A stretch of DNA of 64,000 nt, taken from the NCBI GenBank assembly GCA_022495995.1, contig JAFEMH010004904.1, positions 122,868-186,867 of the forward strand. The letters run 5' to 3'. Positions 10,085 to 20,126 of this stretch are shown here, piece by piece (the first letter of the stretch is position 1; every line of letters begins with the position of its first letter). Source of the stretch: Adenophora triphylla var. japonica. Lineage: Eukaryota > Streptophyta > Magnoliopsida > Asterales > Campanulaceae. The position numbers and the translations under genes were made by a program. Under the pieces are notes generated by a model. That model was given only the letters and a program-made list of their open reading frames with translations. It was not told where the DNA came from and searched no databases.

Positions 10085-10215
10085 TTTTTTACCTAGACTG
10101 CCCATTTTTAGGGTTTTCAGTCTAGTTGGGTATATTCTTTTAGCACCGGGCGCGTCCCTAATTTTTGCATGGACTGCCTTTTGAGAGATTTTCAGTCTCA
10201 TCTGGGACAATTTAT
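10085..10215 (-). other. Two snap-back repeats downstream of E1 integrase
   Basis: CTAGACTG at 10093-10100 pairs perfectly with CAGTCTAG at 10118-10125. A second, weaker unit follows with ATGGACTG and CAGTCTCAT. Counterparts occur in E2 (29361-29500) and E4 (60250-60430). Confidence 0.6.
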
Positions 10216-11028
10216 TGCGCCTTTTTATTTTTTTCTTTTTTCTTTTTATTTTCCTTTATATACAGAGGGGGAAGACTCGATCAAATATAATATCGCCTCA
10301 ACTTGTCGCCATTGACGGGGTGCAGGAACGGATTGCCATCCAAGTCTGTCAACTGCATAGCTCCTCCGGAGAAGATTTTCTTTACCAAAAATGGCCCGAC
10401 CCAGATAGGTGCCCATTTGCCTAATGCACTGCTCTGATTCGAAGGCTTCATTTTGAGGACCAAATCGCCAACCTTGATATCCCTGGGTTTCACTTTTTTC
10501 TCGAACGCACGAGCCATTCTCTTCTGATATGCTCGGTTATGCTCCATAGCCTTTAATCTACACTCATCCAACAGTGCCAACTCATTGTATCGGCTGTGGA
10601 GCCATTCGATCTCATTGACCTCATTTTCAAGCAATACCCTGAGGGATGGAATCTCTAGCTCAATGGGCATGACAGCCTCCATTCCATAGGTTAAGGCGTA
10701 GGGAGTTGCACCGGAAGCCATTCGAATTGAAGTACGGTAGCCCCACAATGCTAGATGAAGCTTCTCCGGCCAATCCCGTCCTCGCTCGGCCATCTTCTTG
10801 ATAATTCGCTCAAGGTTTTTGTTGGTGGCCTCTACAACACCGTTTGTCTACGGTCTATACGGCGATGATTTATGGCGTTTAACCCTGTACTCGGTGAGCA
10901 GCCGATCGGTTTCTCCTTCAAAATGGGATCCATTGTCAAAGATGATCTCATTAGGGACTCCATAGCGGCAAACGATTTGTTCTTTTATAAAGCGAGCAAC
11001 TTTCTTGGCTGTAAGCACTTTGTAAGAC

Positions 11029-11228
11029 GCAGCTTCGACCCACTTTTTTTTCCACTACTCACACACACACACACACATGCACGCACAGAAGCGCCTAGGA
11101 GATAAATCCTAGGGAGAGAAAGACTTCCCTCTAACTTCTGGTGGGGGATCGAACCCATGACCTCCAGGTTGGAAGCCATGAGCTCAAGCCAGCAGGCCAA
11201 ATCCCCATGTGCAGCTTCGACCCACTTT
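11029..11228 (-). repeat. 18-bp target-site duplication flanking the SINE
   Basis: GCAGCTTCGACCCACTTT occurs at 11029-11046 and again at 11211-11228, directly flanking the inserted sequence. Perfect duplications of this length are typical of LINE-mobilised SINEs. Confidence 0.9.
11047..11210 (-). mobile_element. tRNA-derived SINE inserted in E1 integrase
   Basis: A 164-bp insertion on the minus strand. Near its 5' end it has an A-box-like GATTTGGCCTGCTGGC (complement of 11188-11203) and, about 35 bases on, a perfect B-box-like GGGTTCGATCCC (complement of 11145-11156). The 3' part ends in a (GT)n run and a short A-run next to the duplication. This layout (Pol III promoter, short body, A-rich end, long duplication) defines a tRNA-type SINE. 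I do not assign it to a named family. It copied into E1 after E1 itself inserted. Confidence 0.85.
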
Positions 11229-11578
11229 GTGAAGTAATCCACTCCGACTAAAACAAAAGAATGTCCGTTGCTCCCAGATGGAGTTATCTTCCCGATGACA
11301 TCAATACCCCATGTTGCAAAAAGCCAGGGAGTTGTCATGCAATATAGATCATGAGGAGGGATATGGTTTAAGTTGGAGAATCGCTGGCATTTGTCACACT
11401 TCCGCACAAATTGGATGCAATCAGTCTCCATGGTGATCCAGAAGTAACCCAGTCTGATGATGCTGTGCATAAGGGATCGAGCATTCATGTGCGGTCCACA
11501 GGCACCGTTATGAACGTCTTCCATTATCGTCTGAGCTTTCTCCTTACTGATGCAGAGCAGGAGTGGGCAACCTTCCCT

Positions 11579-12081
11579 TTTTTACCATAACTCATCCCCG
11601 AGTATGACGTACTGTACTGATTACCTTTTTAGAGCTTGTAGACTTTTGGCCCGGATACCTTTTAGGTCACCCTCCTTATCGACAGGGAAAGATGCCTCAC
11701 CATGCTTGAGATACTGAAAGATCTGGCTGTACCACGGCTCATCGACGGTTTCAAGCTCGATTTCACAACAATATGCCGGATTTTCTCGCCTTCAGACCGT
11801 GAATGGCTTGATTGCCTTACCTTCTGGTATTTCCACCAAAGAAGCCAGAGTAGCTAACGCATCAGCGAATCTGTTCTTATCTCGCGGCAGGAACTGGAAT
11901 GACACTTCCTTAAACTGGTCGACAAGCTCTGCAATATAAGTATGATACTTCTGGAGACATGGATCTGTCGTCTTCCATCTATTGGCAACTTGGTTGATTA
12001 TCAGCTGAGAATCGCCAAAGACTTCCAACTCATCAACATTCCGCTAAGGGCAGCCTCAAGACCAGCTATGCATGCTTCATA
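11579..12081 (-). pseudogene. E1 second RNase H (C-terminal part) and INT linker
   Basis: The minus-strand ORF 11792-12028 encodes MEVFGDSQLIINQVAN ... RDKNRFADALATLASL, the third and fourth acidic motifs of the additional RNase H that follows the ordinary gypsy RNase H in Tat elements. A frameshift near 12030-12060 and a TAG at 12082-12084 (E2 has GAA in the EYEAC motif) separate it from the upstream half. Confidence 0.75.
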
Positions 12082-13191
12082 CTAGGCTGCATTGTTGGTA
12101 ACTGAGAAGTTTAGCTTGATGGCGATGGGGGTGTGCATGTCATTTGGGTCTACTAAAACCATCCCGATGCCGTTACCTCTTTTATTTGCTGCACCATCAA
12201 AGAATAGCTGCCACCGATTGCTGCTTTCTATAACGAAGATTCCTTCATCGGGAAACTGGAGATCTGGCCCTCGGACTTCTGTGCTGGGAGAATCAGCCAA
12301 TTGATCAGCCAAAGCTTGTCCTTTGATCGTTTTCCGGATCACATACTTGATATCGAACTCTGCTAGGAAGAAATTCCATTTTGCTAGCCTGGTGGAGATA
12401 CTGCCTCTGTCACTCTGAAACAAGTACTTAATCGGGTCCATTTTGGAAACCAGATGCACTGTATGGGACAACATGTAGTGTTTTAACTTTCCGACCACCC
12501 AAACCAGAGCTGCAGACGTCTTTTCTAGAGCGGAATAATTCAACTCGCTTCCTTGGAATTTGCGGCTGACAAAATAGATGGCATTCTCTACCTTTGAGTC
12601 CTTCTTTTCATGCGCTAGCATGGCTCCAATGGCTATATCTGTGACCGTCAAGTATAAAAGCAAAGGCTTGCTCCCATGAGGCGGACAAAGGATAGGAGGA
12701 TTGACAAGATAAGCTTTGATCTTCTCTAAAGCTAACTGGCATTCTTCATTCCAAATCTCCTCCTGGTTCTTTTTCAGCAGTTTGAATATTGGCTCCCACA
12801 TAGAAGTCAGCTGGTTGACATATCGACTGATATACTGTAGGCGGCCCATAAAACCCTTTACCTCAGAGACAGTCCTCGGCGGCTTTATCTCGACGATTGC
12901 CTTGACTTTTCTCAGATCTACCTCGATGCCGCATTCTGTGACCATGTACCCCAAGACCTTGCCACGGATAACCCCGAAGGTGCACTTAGCTGGATTCAAT
13001 CTCATGGAGTGTTCCCGAAGCCTGTTGAAGAACTTCCTTAGATCAATGAAGTGCTGCCCATCTGACCCTTTCGAATGAATGATCATATTATCAACATAAA
13101 CCTCAATCTCCTTATGGATCATATCATGGAAAAGAGTGGTAACGGCCCTTTGATAGGTAGCCCCAGCATTCTTTAATCCAAATGGCATCAC
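12082..13191 (-). pseudogene. E1 reverse transcriptase palm/thumb and RNase H
   Basis: An open minus-strand frame of 369 codons. It starts in the MPFGLKNAGATYQRA motif and holds the catalytic motif as VYVDN (13087-13098), where the canonical form is YVDD, so the second metal-binding Asp is lost. It continues through GFMGRLQYISRY, the gypsy RNase H (LLLYLTVTDIAIGAML, YSALEKTSAALVW), and the start of the second RNase H (WQLFFDGAANKRGNG). A one-base deletion in a G-run near 13200 shifts it out of frame with the upstream RT part. It shares strong protein similarity with E2 26594-27640. Confidence 0.85.
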
Positions 13192-14300
13192 TGTATAGCA
13201 GTAAGTACCCCAAGAGTAGTAAACGCTGTCTTTCTTTGATCTTCTTCAGCCATTTTAATCTGATTGTATCCTGCAAAGCCATCGACAAAAGATTTGACTT
13301 CATAGTTCGCTGTTGCATCCACAAGCATGTCAATGTTCGGCAGAGGGAATTCATCTTTGGGACTCGCCTTGTTGAGGTCTCGGAAGTCTACACAAACCCG
13401 CACCTTTCCATTTGCCTTTGTGACCGTCACGATGTTTGCAAGCCAGGTCGGATATTCAATCACCTTAATAAAGCCCACCCTCAGGAGTTTCTCAATCTCC
13501 TCCTTAACCTGTAAAGACCACTCGGGCTTGACCCGCCGTAGCTTTTGCTTGATCGGCTTGGCATCCGCATCCAGGGGTATCCGATGTTCCACAATAGACG
13601 TGTCCAAACCAGGCATATCTTTGTAGGACCAGGCAAAAACATCCACAAACTCCTTGAGCAGCTCAATCAGGGCAGCACGCTCGGCTCCGGAGAAGAAGCT
13701 ACCAATTTGTGTCTCTTTGGGCTCCTCGACTATTCCCAGATTCACCGTGGTCAATATCTCATCGGCAGCTTAGGCTCGGCTTTCCTTTCGATCGCAAACC
13801 TGCTTTGAATTATTATCAAAAATTTGTTCGTCTATTGTGTCTGCATTATTTTCGATTGAATCTTGCTTAATTATTTTTATATCTTTATGTTCATTTTTGT
13901 TTAAGCGTTCAATCGTTAAATTTGCAATCAATGGATACTCGGAAAGATCGACCATTTTATTAAGAGCAAATGGGAAAACAACGTCTACAACACGACGATG
14001 GTCTTCATTCGTGAGGAAATGAGACCTGTCAGAGGACTCAAATTCGATTACAAGAGACTCGAGAGAATGACTCAAGATATGGGGAACAAATTTGGATGAT
14101 GAGGGACTGGGACGAGGTTTGAGCTCAAGTTTCTCGATCATAGTCTCCCTACTGGCAACTGGTCCCTGGAAGGAAGTCCAATTCTGCAATGGCGTCTCTG
14201 CAACTGTCACCAAAGTCCTCGGGTCCACAACCGGCTCATTCTCAAATTCAAGCATAGCTACCACATCATCATCTGAAGAGAAATCGATTAAATCCACTCA
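13188..14300 (-). pseudogene. E1 pol N-terminal region and RT fingers, gag/PR deleted
   Basis: One minus-strand frame from about 14297 to 13190, broken by a TAA at 13770-13772 where E2 has CAA. It begins abruptly with MDLIDFSSDDDVVAMLEFE, which corresponds to late protease-domain sequence in E2 (about 25455), directly after the 5' leader. RT motifs include PEWSLQVKEEIEKLL, WLANIVTVTKANGKVRVC and VDFRDLNKASPKDEFPLP. The junction near 14300 marks an internal deletion that removed gag and most of PR. Confidence 0.85.
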
Positions 14301-14418
14301 TAAAATGCATGTACCACACAAGGTCATCAATGATGAACACAATATGAACACATTGGATGTTTACAAGAGCATGAAAGCTTGACCCTCTTAATTTTGAAAA
14401 ATAGGTTTTCAAAAAGTA
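14301..14418 (-). other. E1 short 5' leader
   Basis: Resembles the first 120 bases after the E2 PBS (AAAATAAGAGGGTCAAACTT type) and then stops at the deletion junction. No coding sequence. Confidence 0.7.
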
Positions 14419-14436
14419 TCCCCAGCGGAGTCGCCA
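14419..14436 (-). promoter_or_regulatory. E1 primer-binding site (tRNA-Arg type)
   Basis: On the minus strand it reads TGGCGACTCCGCTGGGGA one base inside the 5' LTR, identical to the E2 PBS. It is complementary to a tRNA 3' end of the form ...CGGAGTCGCCA, as in plant tRNA-Arg species. Confidence 0.85.
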
Positions 14437-14437
14437 C

Positions 14438-15837
14438 TGAATGTGCGCTCGCCGAAATTTGGAAAAAATGATTTTTGGAGTCGCCACGCCATGTTTTAAG
14501 ATACACTTTGAAAAACCTTTGAAAAAGAGAAAATGGGTTCGAGGGTCAGGTTACGTGTTGGGAAGAACCGAGAGTTCACCCAACACGCCTCGTCCATAAA
14601 CGAGTCTTTCGAAATAAACATCCAACAATTCATAATGTGTGCAAACAACAATGACAAACAAGTGTGGAAAAATGAATTTTATTAATTGAATGAGATTGTT
14701 ACAACTTGTAGACCATTTGATAAGGGAGGCCACATCCCGAATACAGATTTCAAAACAGATTACAACTGAAAGGGATCTCTGCAAACAGACAAGATGTGTC
14801 GCGTGACACAGAACATGCCTGGCCCGATGTGTTGCATGACACAGGATCTAACCAGGCAAGTTGTGCCGCATGACACAGGTTGCCCATCTACAGAGATCTA
14901 CAGATCGAACATAGAAGGAATCAGAAACCAATACAGATCCAATTATGCAATCAATTCAGCTTTGGAAATGAACAATTCAACAATAATTCAACCAAGGAGG
15001 TGTGGATATGGGAAGATCCACACTCCCTTGGGAATTAAACAACAATTGCAACAAATATCAACTCATGAACATGCAATTAGACTAAACAAAACGATTAAAT
15101 AGAGAGATTGCGATTGGATTTCAGTAAGCAAGACAGATGGAGTCTAATTACTGAATCAAATGAGAATATGATGATTGAATTATGAAACTGACAAGATAAG
15201 GGAGAGAGGTAGGGAATTGGTGTGTTACCCTTGAAGATTCCACGAATCCTATACCAAGTCTGGTATAGAACCCTTCAACAAGCAGCTTCTGAGACTTAGC
15301 TGAGTTGAGGAGGAATAATGGATGGTGGATCTAGATGGTAGTATGTGAATTGGATGGAATTGGAGGAGGATTGGAGGGATTTTGGGTAGGAGAGAGAGAG
15401 GTATGGGTATTTGGCTCTGTGTGTTACGTTTGCAATTTGGCAGAGTAACAGTATGCCAAAAAGGGATCAAAATATGAGAGGGGTAGGGTCTTATTTATAG
15501 GCTGCTGATGATGGTTAAGTTGTGTCGTATGACTTCCTGCGTCCATTTTCCATGGCTTGAGATGTCGCACGACTGAGCATGCCCATAACCGTTTCTGGCA
15601 CCAAAACCTGGTTCTGGAACATTCCAGGTTAATTCCCAAAAGGTCCAAACTGATTTATTCCTTGTAGGTCCTTTTACTCGAGAAAAATACTTAAAAGTAC
15701 TTCCTTCGCAAGAAACTTATGAAATGTTTCCGGAAGTCTCGAAATGGACCGGGAGTTTACCAAAATGCCCCTTAGTGCAATTTTATCATATTAAAATGCA
15801 CCTATAAAGGGTCGCGAATTGGATTGGCGTACTTAGA
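14438..15837 (-). repeat. E1 5' LTR, about 1400 bp
   Basis: A complete LTR on the minus strand. It ends ...CATTCA beside the PBS and starts with TCTAAGTACGCC at 15837, where the 3' copy has TGTAAGTACGCC, so the terminal TG has mutated. It contains TATAAATA (15492-15499 complement) and three decayed copies of the 14-bp palindrome at about 14794, 14828 and 14862. Confidence 0.9.
15492..15499 (-). promoter_or_regulatory. TATA box of E1 5' LTR
   Basis: TATAAATA on the minus strand followed by AGACCCTACC. Same context as the E2 TATA box. Confidence 0.7.
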
Positions 15838-16084
15838 GGCACAACAAGTCTTAGATCTTACAACACACATAATCTACAAGCATTATCATGAACATGGGAT
15901 TATATTTACATGGATGCATCTAACTTACAATTCTCCACTACATAATGAGAGATGACTGAAATATGGAAGATCATTGTTTACCAAAATAAGATATTTTATA
16001 GGGTCACTTGTGTCATGCTCTAAATCAAGAAATGCTACCAAGGATCGCTCCTCCGCTGCATTAGCAAGGAAAAAGCAAATAAGC
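15838..16084. other. Unassigned spacer between E1 and F
   Basis: About 250 bases of AT-rich sequence with no recognised coding region or repeat. Confidence 0.4.
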
Positions 16085-17060
16085 TCATAAACGAAGTCCA
16101 CAATGGGGCTTGCGGTCCCCACATGAATGCTAGAGCCCTAATGCAGATCATTCTTCGAATGGGCTACTACTGGATCTCCACGGAGGCAGACTGCATCCAC
16201 TTTGTCTGAAGCTGCGACAAGTGCCAGCGGTTCTCTAAAATGGGTCGAAGCCAAGTCCTACAAAATGGGTTCGTCTTGGTAGCCATCAACTATTTCACAA
16301 AATGGGTCGAAGCCAAGTCCTACAAAGTGCTAACTTCCAAGAAGGTCGCACAGTTCCTCAAAGAAAACATCATATGCCAATACGGCATCCCGAACGAGGT
16401 CGTATCTAACAACGGATCTCACTTCGAAGGAGAATGCAACAGACTATTGGCCGAATTCAAGATCACACGCCATAAGTCATCTCCCTACAGGCCGGAAACC
16501 AACGACGCAGTAGAAGCGGCAAACAAAACCCTTGAAAGGACCATAAGAAAAATAACCGTACGAGGATGAGATTGGCCTGAGAAGCTGCATCTGGCAATTT
16601 GAGGCTACCGAACATCAGTCAGGATCGCCACAGGAGAAACTCCATTCGCTCTGACCTATGGGATGGAAGCAGTATTGCCCGTCGAGTTGGAAATCCCATC
16701 ACTCCGAGTGCTGTTGGAAAACGAAATCAACGAAGTGGAATGGCTTCGAAGCCGGTACGACGAATTGGCCCTACTAGATGAACGCTGACTAAAGGCCATG
16801 GATCACATTCGAGCCTACCAAAGCAGAATGGCTAGGGATTTTGACAAGAAAGACAAATCCTGAGACATCAGGGAAGGCGATCTGCTCAAAGAAAAGCCTC
16901 CCACCTGAACCAACCCGCTTGGAAAATGGGAACCAACATGGATCGGCCCGTTTGTGGTCCAAAAGATCTTCTCCGGAGGTGCCATGACGTTAACAGACCT
17001 GGACTGAAATCCCTTCGTGAATCCATTCAATGGAAGCAAACTTCGCCGATACTTCACCTA
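16085..17060 (+). pseudogene. Fragment F integrase, multiply broken
   Basis: Plus-strand integrase close in protein sequence to E4 (60467-61504). It opens with EVHNGACGPHMNARAL and a CDKCQRFS zinc motif. The segment with the first catalytic Asp is missing, replaced by a short duplicated piece (GRSQVLQNGF). The second catalytic Asp is Asn in VVSNNGSHFEG. The core around SSPYRPETNDAVEAANKTL is readable and the Glu region persists. Several in-frame stops follow, yet the C-terminal domain to KLRRYFT is still recognisable. It is dead and old compared with E2. Confidence 0.85.
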
Positions 17061-17460
17061 AAGAATATCGACTTTACATCTCCCCTTCACTCACAAAAAA
17101 GTGTCGAACTACGAAGACCTGAGCCCCTCAGTCTGGGGCGAACGTAGGCAAACTTCATTGGTTCAGTCTAAAAACACAAAAAAAAACAAAAATCCAAAAT
17201 TTGGATGCCATCAAGGCTTAGACAAAAAGCAAGCAAGATATTATGCGTCTCGAAAAAGCATTAAAAGTAAATCACAAATCACTATGATTAAAAAACTTCT
17301 TGATGAGTACAAGCACAGTCTACTCTCAAGCTTACAACATGCTAAAAGGAAACATAATACATTTAACAAATAATGTGTCTGTAATGACAATAAGTGGATA
17401 CTTAGGAGGTCATTCCGCGCCACTCGCACTTGTCCCTTTCCCATTCTTCCCTTTCTTCCC
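17061..17460 (+). other. Fragment F 3' region with conserved hairpin block
   Basis: Contains TCGAACTACGAAGACCTGAG, CCCCTCAGTCTGGGG and GAACGTAGG (17104-17156), the same block found after INT in E1-E4. It then shares with E3 (inverted, about 44700-44880) words such as TTGATGAGTACAAGCACAGT. Noncoding. Confidence 0.6.
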
Positions 17461-18490
17461 TCATCCCCGGTGAGTCTTCCTTCGCTCCACGTGAGCTAGC
17501 TCTGTCTCCCTCATTTCGAGATCAGGAGTCCTCCCTGTCGAGTCAGGCAACCCATTAGCTCGCAAAGCTTCATTCACCCGTGCCTCGACCTGGATCTCTT
17601 CCCTGCGAGTCCTCAAAAGGGGACCTCTCTCCGTCAATCGGTCAACTCTAGTCTCATAATTGAACAAAGCATCTCCCGTGACATCCTGAGTGTTAGCCCA
17701 AGCTTATGCACTCCTAAGGCTATAGCTGAGATAGCAATCTGGCCCCAGAATTGCCTCATGCCTGCTCGCCAAAATCACTTGGGTCTGCCCGAGATGCTGC
17801 TCATACCAATCCAGGTACTCGGTGGTCAAAACAACACTCTCTCAAAGTCTAAGGAGTACCACAAGAGGGAAGGCAGTAAACTTCCATACCCTCAGAAAGA
17901 AAAGGAAGGTGTCTGGGTCTGTTATAGAGAAAGAAGCTACCTCCATGGTGGCAATGTCTCTCTAGCCCAGCATAGGCTCCTGCCTCATCCCAAACTGTCG
18001 AGAAACGAGCGACGGGATATAGAAATAGGACCAAGACAACCCCGAAACTCTGACAACATAGGAACCTACCTGAAAGGCCCTCCTAGTCTCAATTCCCAAT
18101 AGGGAACCAACCAACGGAGCTTATGCATGCTGAGCCATCCACCTTTCCCAAGCGGACTGATCCATATCCAAGAAAAGAGGCCGCTGAGCAAACGTCCACA
18201 GACTAAAAGATGTCGGAGATGCAAGCATAGCTTGAAGCCTCTCTCGCAACCATAAGGTGAGCAAAATGGGACTTCCCCTACGCATAAACCTTTCCCCCAT
18301 CGCCAAGAGATCTATGCCGTGAAGGGTTTCCCCCAGAACCAAAGGAGCAATATCCTCAATGGCTCGGCAATGGCCTACCACATCCAACAAAGAGCCATCA
18401 CACACCCTCAGGGAGCTGGCCAGGAAAAGCGTAGCTATCACGCACAAAGCAAACGCAACCCATGAGACATCGCTCTCGTCATCATGATAA
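17461..18490 (-). pseudogene. Fragment F antisense ORF remnant
   Basis: A minus-strand ORF opposite to F integrase, decayed. Readable parts are VCDGSLLDVVGHCRAIEDIA with LVLGETLHGIDLLA and SPILLTLWLRERLQAM (18121-18447), and the C-terminal NYETRVDRLTERGPLLRTRR with LEMRETELAHVERRK (17461-17667). The latter matches E3 at 44404-44592 closely. This is the same kind of extra ORF as in E1/E2 but from the second family. It is cut at 18495 by the E2 LTR, so its N-terminus is lost. Confidence 0.7.
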
Positions 18491-18830
18491 GTGGCTGTAA
18501 GTATGCCAATCCAATTCGCGACCTTTTCAGATGCATTTTAATTTGATAAAATTGCATTTAGGGGCATTTTGGTAAATTCCTGGTCCATCCCGAGACTTCC
18601 GGAAACATTTCATCAGTTTCTCGCGAAGGAAGTACTTTTTGTACTTTGCTCAGGCTAAAGGACCTAAAAGGAATAAATCTGTTTTGGACTTTTTAGGTAT
18701 TATCCTAGAAGGTTCCAGAATCAGATTTGGCACCAAAAACAGTTATGGTCACCTTGTGTCACGCGACAAGTCGAGGCATAGAAAGTGGATACGTTATGCC
18801 GTGCCACATAAGGTTACCATAGACTGCAGC

Positions 18831-18838
18831 TATAAATA
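18831..18838 (+). promoter_or_regulatory. TATA box of E2 5' LTR
   Basis: TATAAATA followed by AGACCCTACCCC. The 3' LTR copy reads GATAAATA (about 33549), so that box is damaged. A palindrome GTGTCACGCGACA lies 75 bases upstream (18756). Confidence 0.7.
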
Positions 18839-19436
18839 AGACCCTACCCCTCTCAGTTTTAGATCAGAATTCTAGTCCCCTAATGTAACTCTGCACAAAT
18901 TGCTCCAAAAACTCTCTCTCTCCTCCTTCCTCACCAAAACTACCCAATTCCCCTCCAATTCCCTTACCTCTCACCTCTCCTCAACCCAATTCCTTCCCTA
19001 CTTCCTCAAACACTTCAGATCTTCCAATTCAGTTCTCAGTCCGTGCTTAGATCTCTATCCCAGAAGCTGATCGAAGGCTTTTACACCTAACTTGGTGTAG
19101 AAGTTGAGGACTACAAGGGTAACACCCCCTCTCTCTCTCTCTCTCTCTCTCTTCTATTTTGCTTAATTGTTGTTTCCTTCTTCTCCACTTGATAATCAGG
19201 CTCCATCTGCCTCAGATTATCAAGTGGCAACTGAAATCTCTCTGTTTAAATCGTTTATACTTGAGTCCAATTGCTTGCTTATGATGTGATCTATTTAGAT
19301 TTGTAATTTGGATGTCAAGGGAGTGTGGATCTCCCATATCCACACTCCTTTGATCGATTCGTATCTAATTCATGTTGTTCTTATTGATTCTGGTATAATT
19401 GTTGTGCATCTGTTGGATCTGCATCTCAGTTTGTGA

Positions 19437-19528
19437 GGTACCTGCAGATGGTAACCCTGTGTCACGCGACACACTTGGACATGAGGAGTCCTGTGTCACG
19501 CGACATGTCTTGACCATCTGCAGGGACC
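19437..19528 (+). repeat. Nested inverted repeat enclosing two palindromes (E2 5' LTR)
   Basis: Arms GGTACCTGCAGATGGT (19437-19452) and ACCATCTGCAGGGACC (19513-19528) pair at 15 of 16 positions. Inside are GTGTCACGCGACAC (19459-19472) and a near copy (19493-19506). The 3' LTR has the same layout at 34099-34190. Confidence 0.85.
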
Positions 19529-20108
19529 ATGTTTCAGTTGTAAGTTGTTTTAGTTAGTTATCTTAGCATGTAGTTTTATGATTATGTTGTTTAGTGCTTG
19601 GATCTGATTTGTAATTGCATTTCGTGTTCATCTAGAGATTCTGTGATCTGTTCATTGTGAGTCTGTGCAAGGTGACCATTAGTGTCACGCGACACATTTG
19701 GACATGAGGAGTCCTGTGTCACGCGACAGATATGGTCCTTTGTAGAGGACCTGTTTTCCTTTGTAATATGTTCTTATTGCTGTAAAGGGATGTGGCCTCC
19801 CAAACAATTGGTCTACAAGTTGTAATGATCTTGCATATTCAATAAAATTCATGTTTATTGCACTTGTCTATTATCATCATTTGCACATTTATTTGAATTA
19901 TTTGGATGTCTAAATTAGAATGACTCGTCTACGGATGAGGCGTGTTGGGTGAACTCCCGGTTCTTCCCAACACGTAACCTGACCCCCGAACCCGTTCTAT
20001 TTTAAAAGGTTTTTCAAAGTGCACCTCCAAAAGCATGGCGTGGCGACTCCTTTCTTTTTTCATTTTAAACCGAGAAAACAAAACTTTTTCGGGCGAGCGC
20101 ACATTCAG

Positions 20109-20126
20109 TGGCGACTCCGCTGGGGA
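20109..20126 (+). promoter_or_regulatory. E2 primer-binding site (tRNA-Arg type)
   Basis: TGGCGACTCCGCTGGGGA, one base after the LTR end. It is complementary to a plant tRNA-Arg-like 3' end and is the start site of minus-strand DNA synthesis. Confidence 0.88.

Larger units (their letters stand above)
10281..11578 (-). pseudogene. E1 integrase, interrupted by a SINE
   Basis: Minus-strand integrase of Ty3/gypsy type. The N-terminal zinc-binding region (VHNGACGPHMNARS ... CDKCQRFSN) and the first catalytic Asp (TWGIDVIGK) are readable at about 11270-11524. After VDYFTKWVEA the frame is broken by a 164-bp SINE with an 18-bp duplication. Downstream, a TAG at 10848-10850 replaces the Gln codon of the YRPQTNG motif seen in E2. 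The C-terminal part (10281-10793) is open and ends DLVLKMKPSNQ ... HPVNGDKLRRYYI. The element cannot make an intact integrase. Confidence 0.85.
371..15837 (-). mobile_element. E1: Ty3/gypsy Tat-type LTR retrotransposon, defective
   Basis: Element read on the minus strand: 5' LTR at 14438-15837, PBS at 14419-14436, pol at about 14297-10281, an antisense (plus) ORF at 3513-5101, a 31-bp tandem array, the PPT, and a truncated 3' LTR at 371-1569. Gag and protease are absent. The 5' leader runs straight into late PR-domain sequence at about 14300, a deletion equivalent to about 5.2 kb of E2 (roughly 20244-25455). It also carries a 4.5-kb insertion (5291-9841) and a SINE (11047-11210). Two RNase H domains after RT and the antisense ORF place it in the Tat/Ogre group. 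The terminal 203 bases of the 3' LTR are missing, so no target-site duplication can be checked. Confidence 0.9.
18496..20107 (+). repeat. E2 5' LTR, 1612 bp
   Basis: Bounded by TG at 18496 and CA at 20107. It has a TATA box at 18831, a CT microsatellite near 19130-19153, an AATAAA at about 19840, and two nested palindrome modules (19437-19528 and about 19665-19745). The modules lie between TATA and AATAAA, so they should be in the R region of the RNA. Confidence 0.93.

Noticed and set aside
11141..11203. Functional tRNA gene
   Set aside because: A- and B-box-like motifs are present but there is no cloverleaf or anticodon arm, and the 18-bp duplication shows a SINE.
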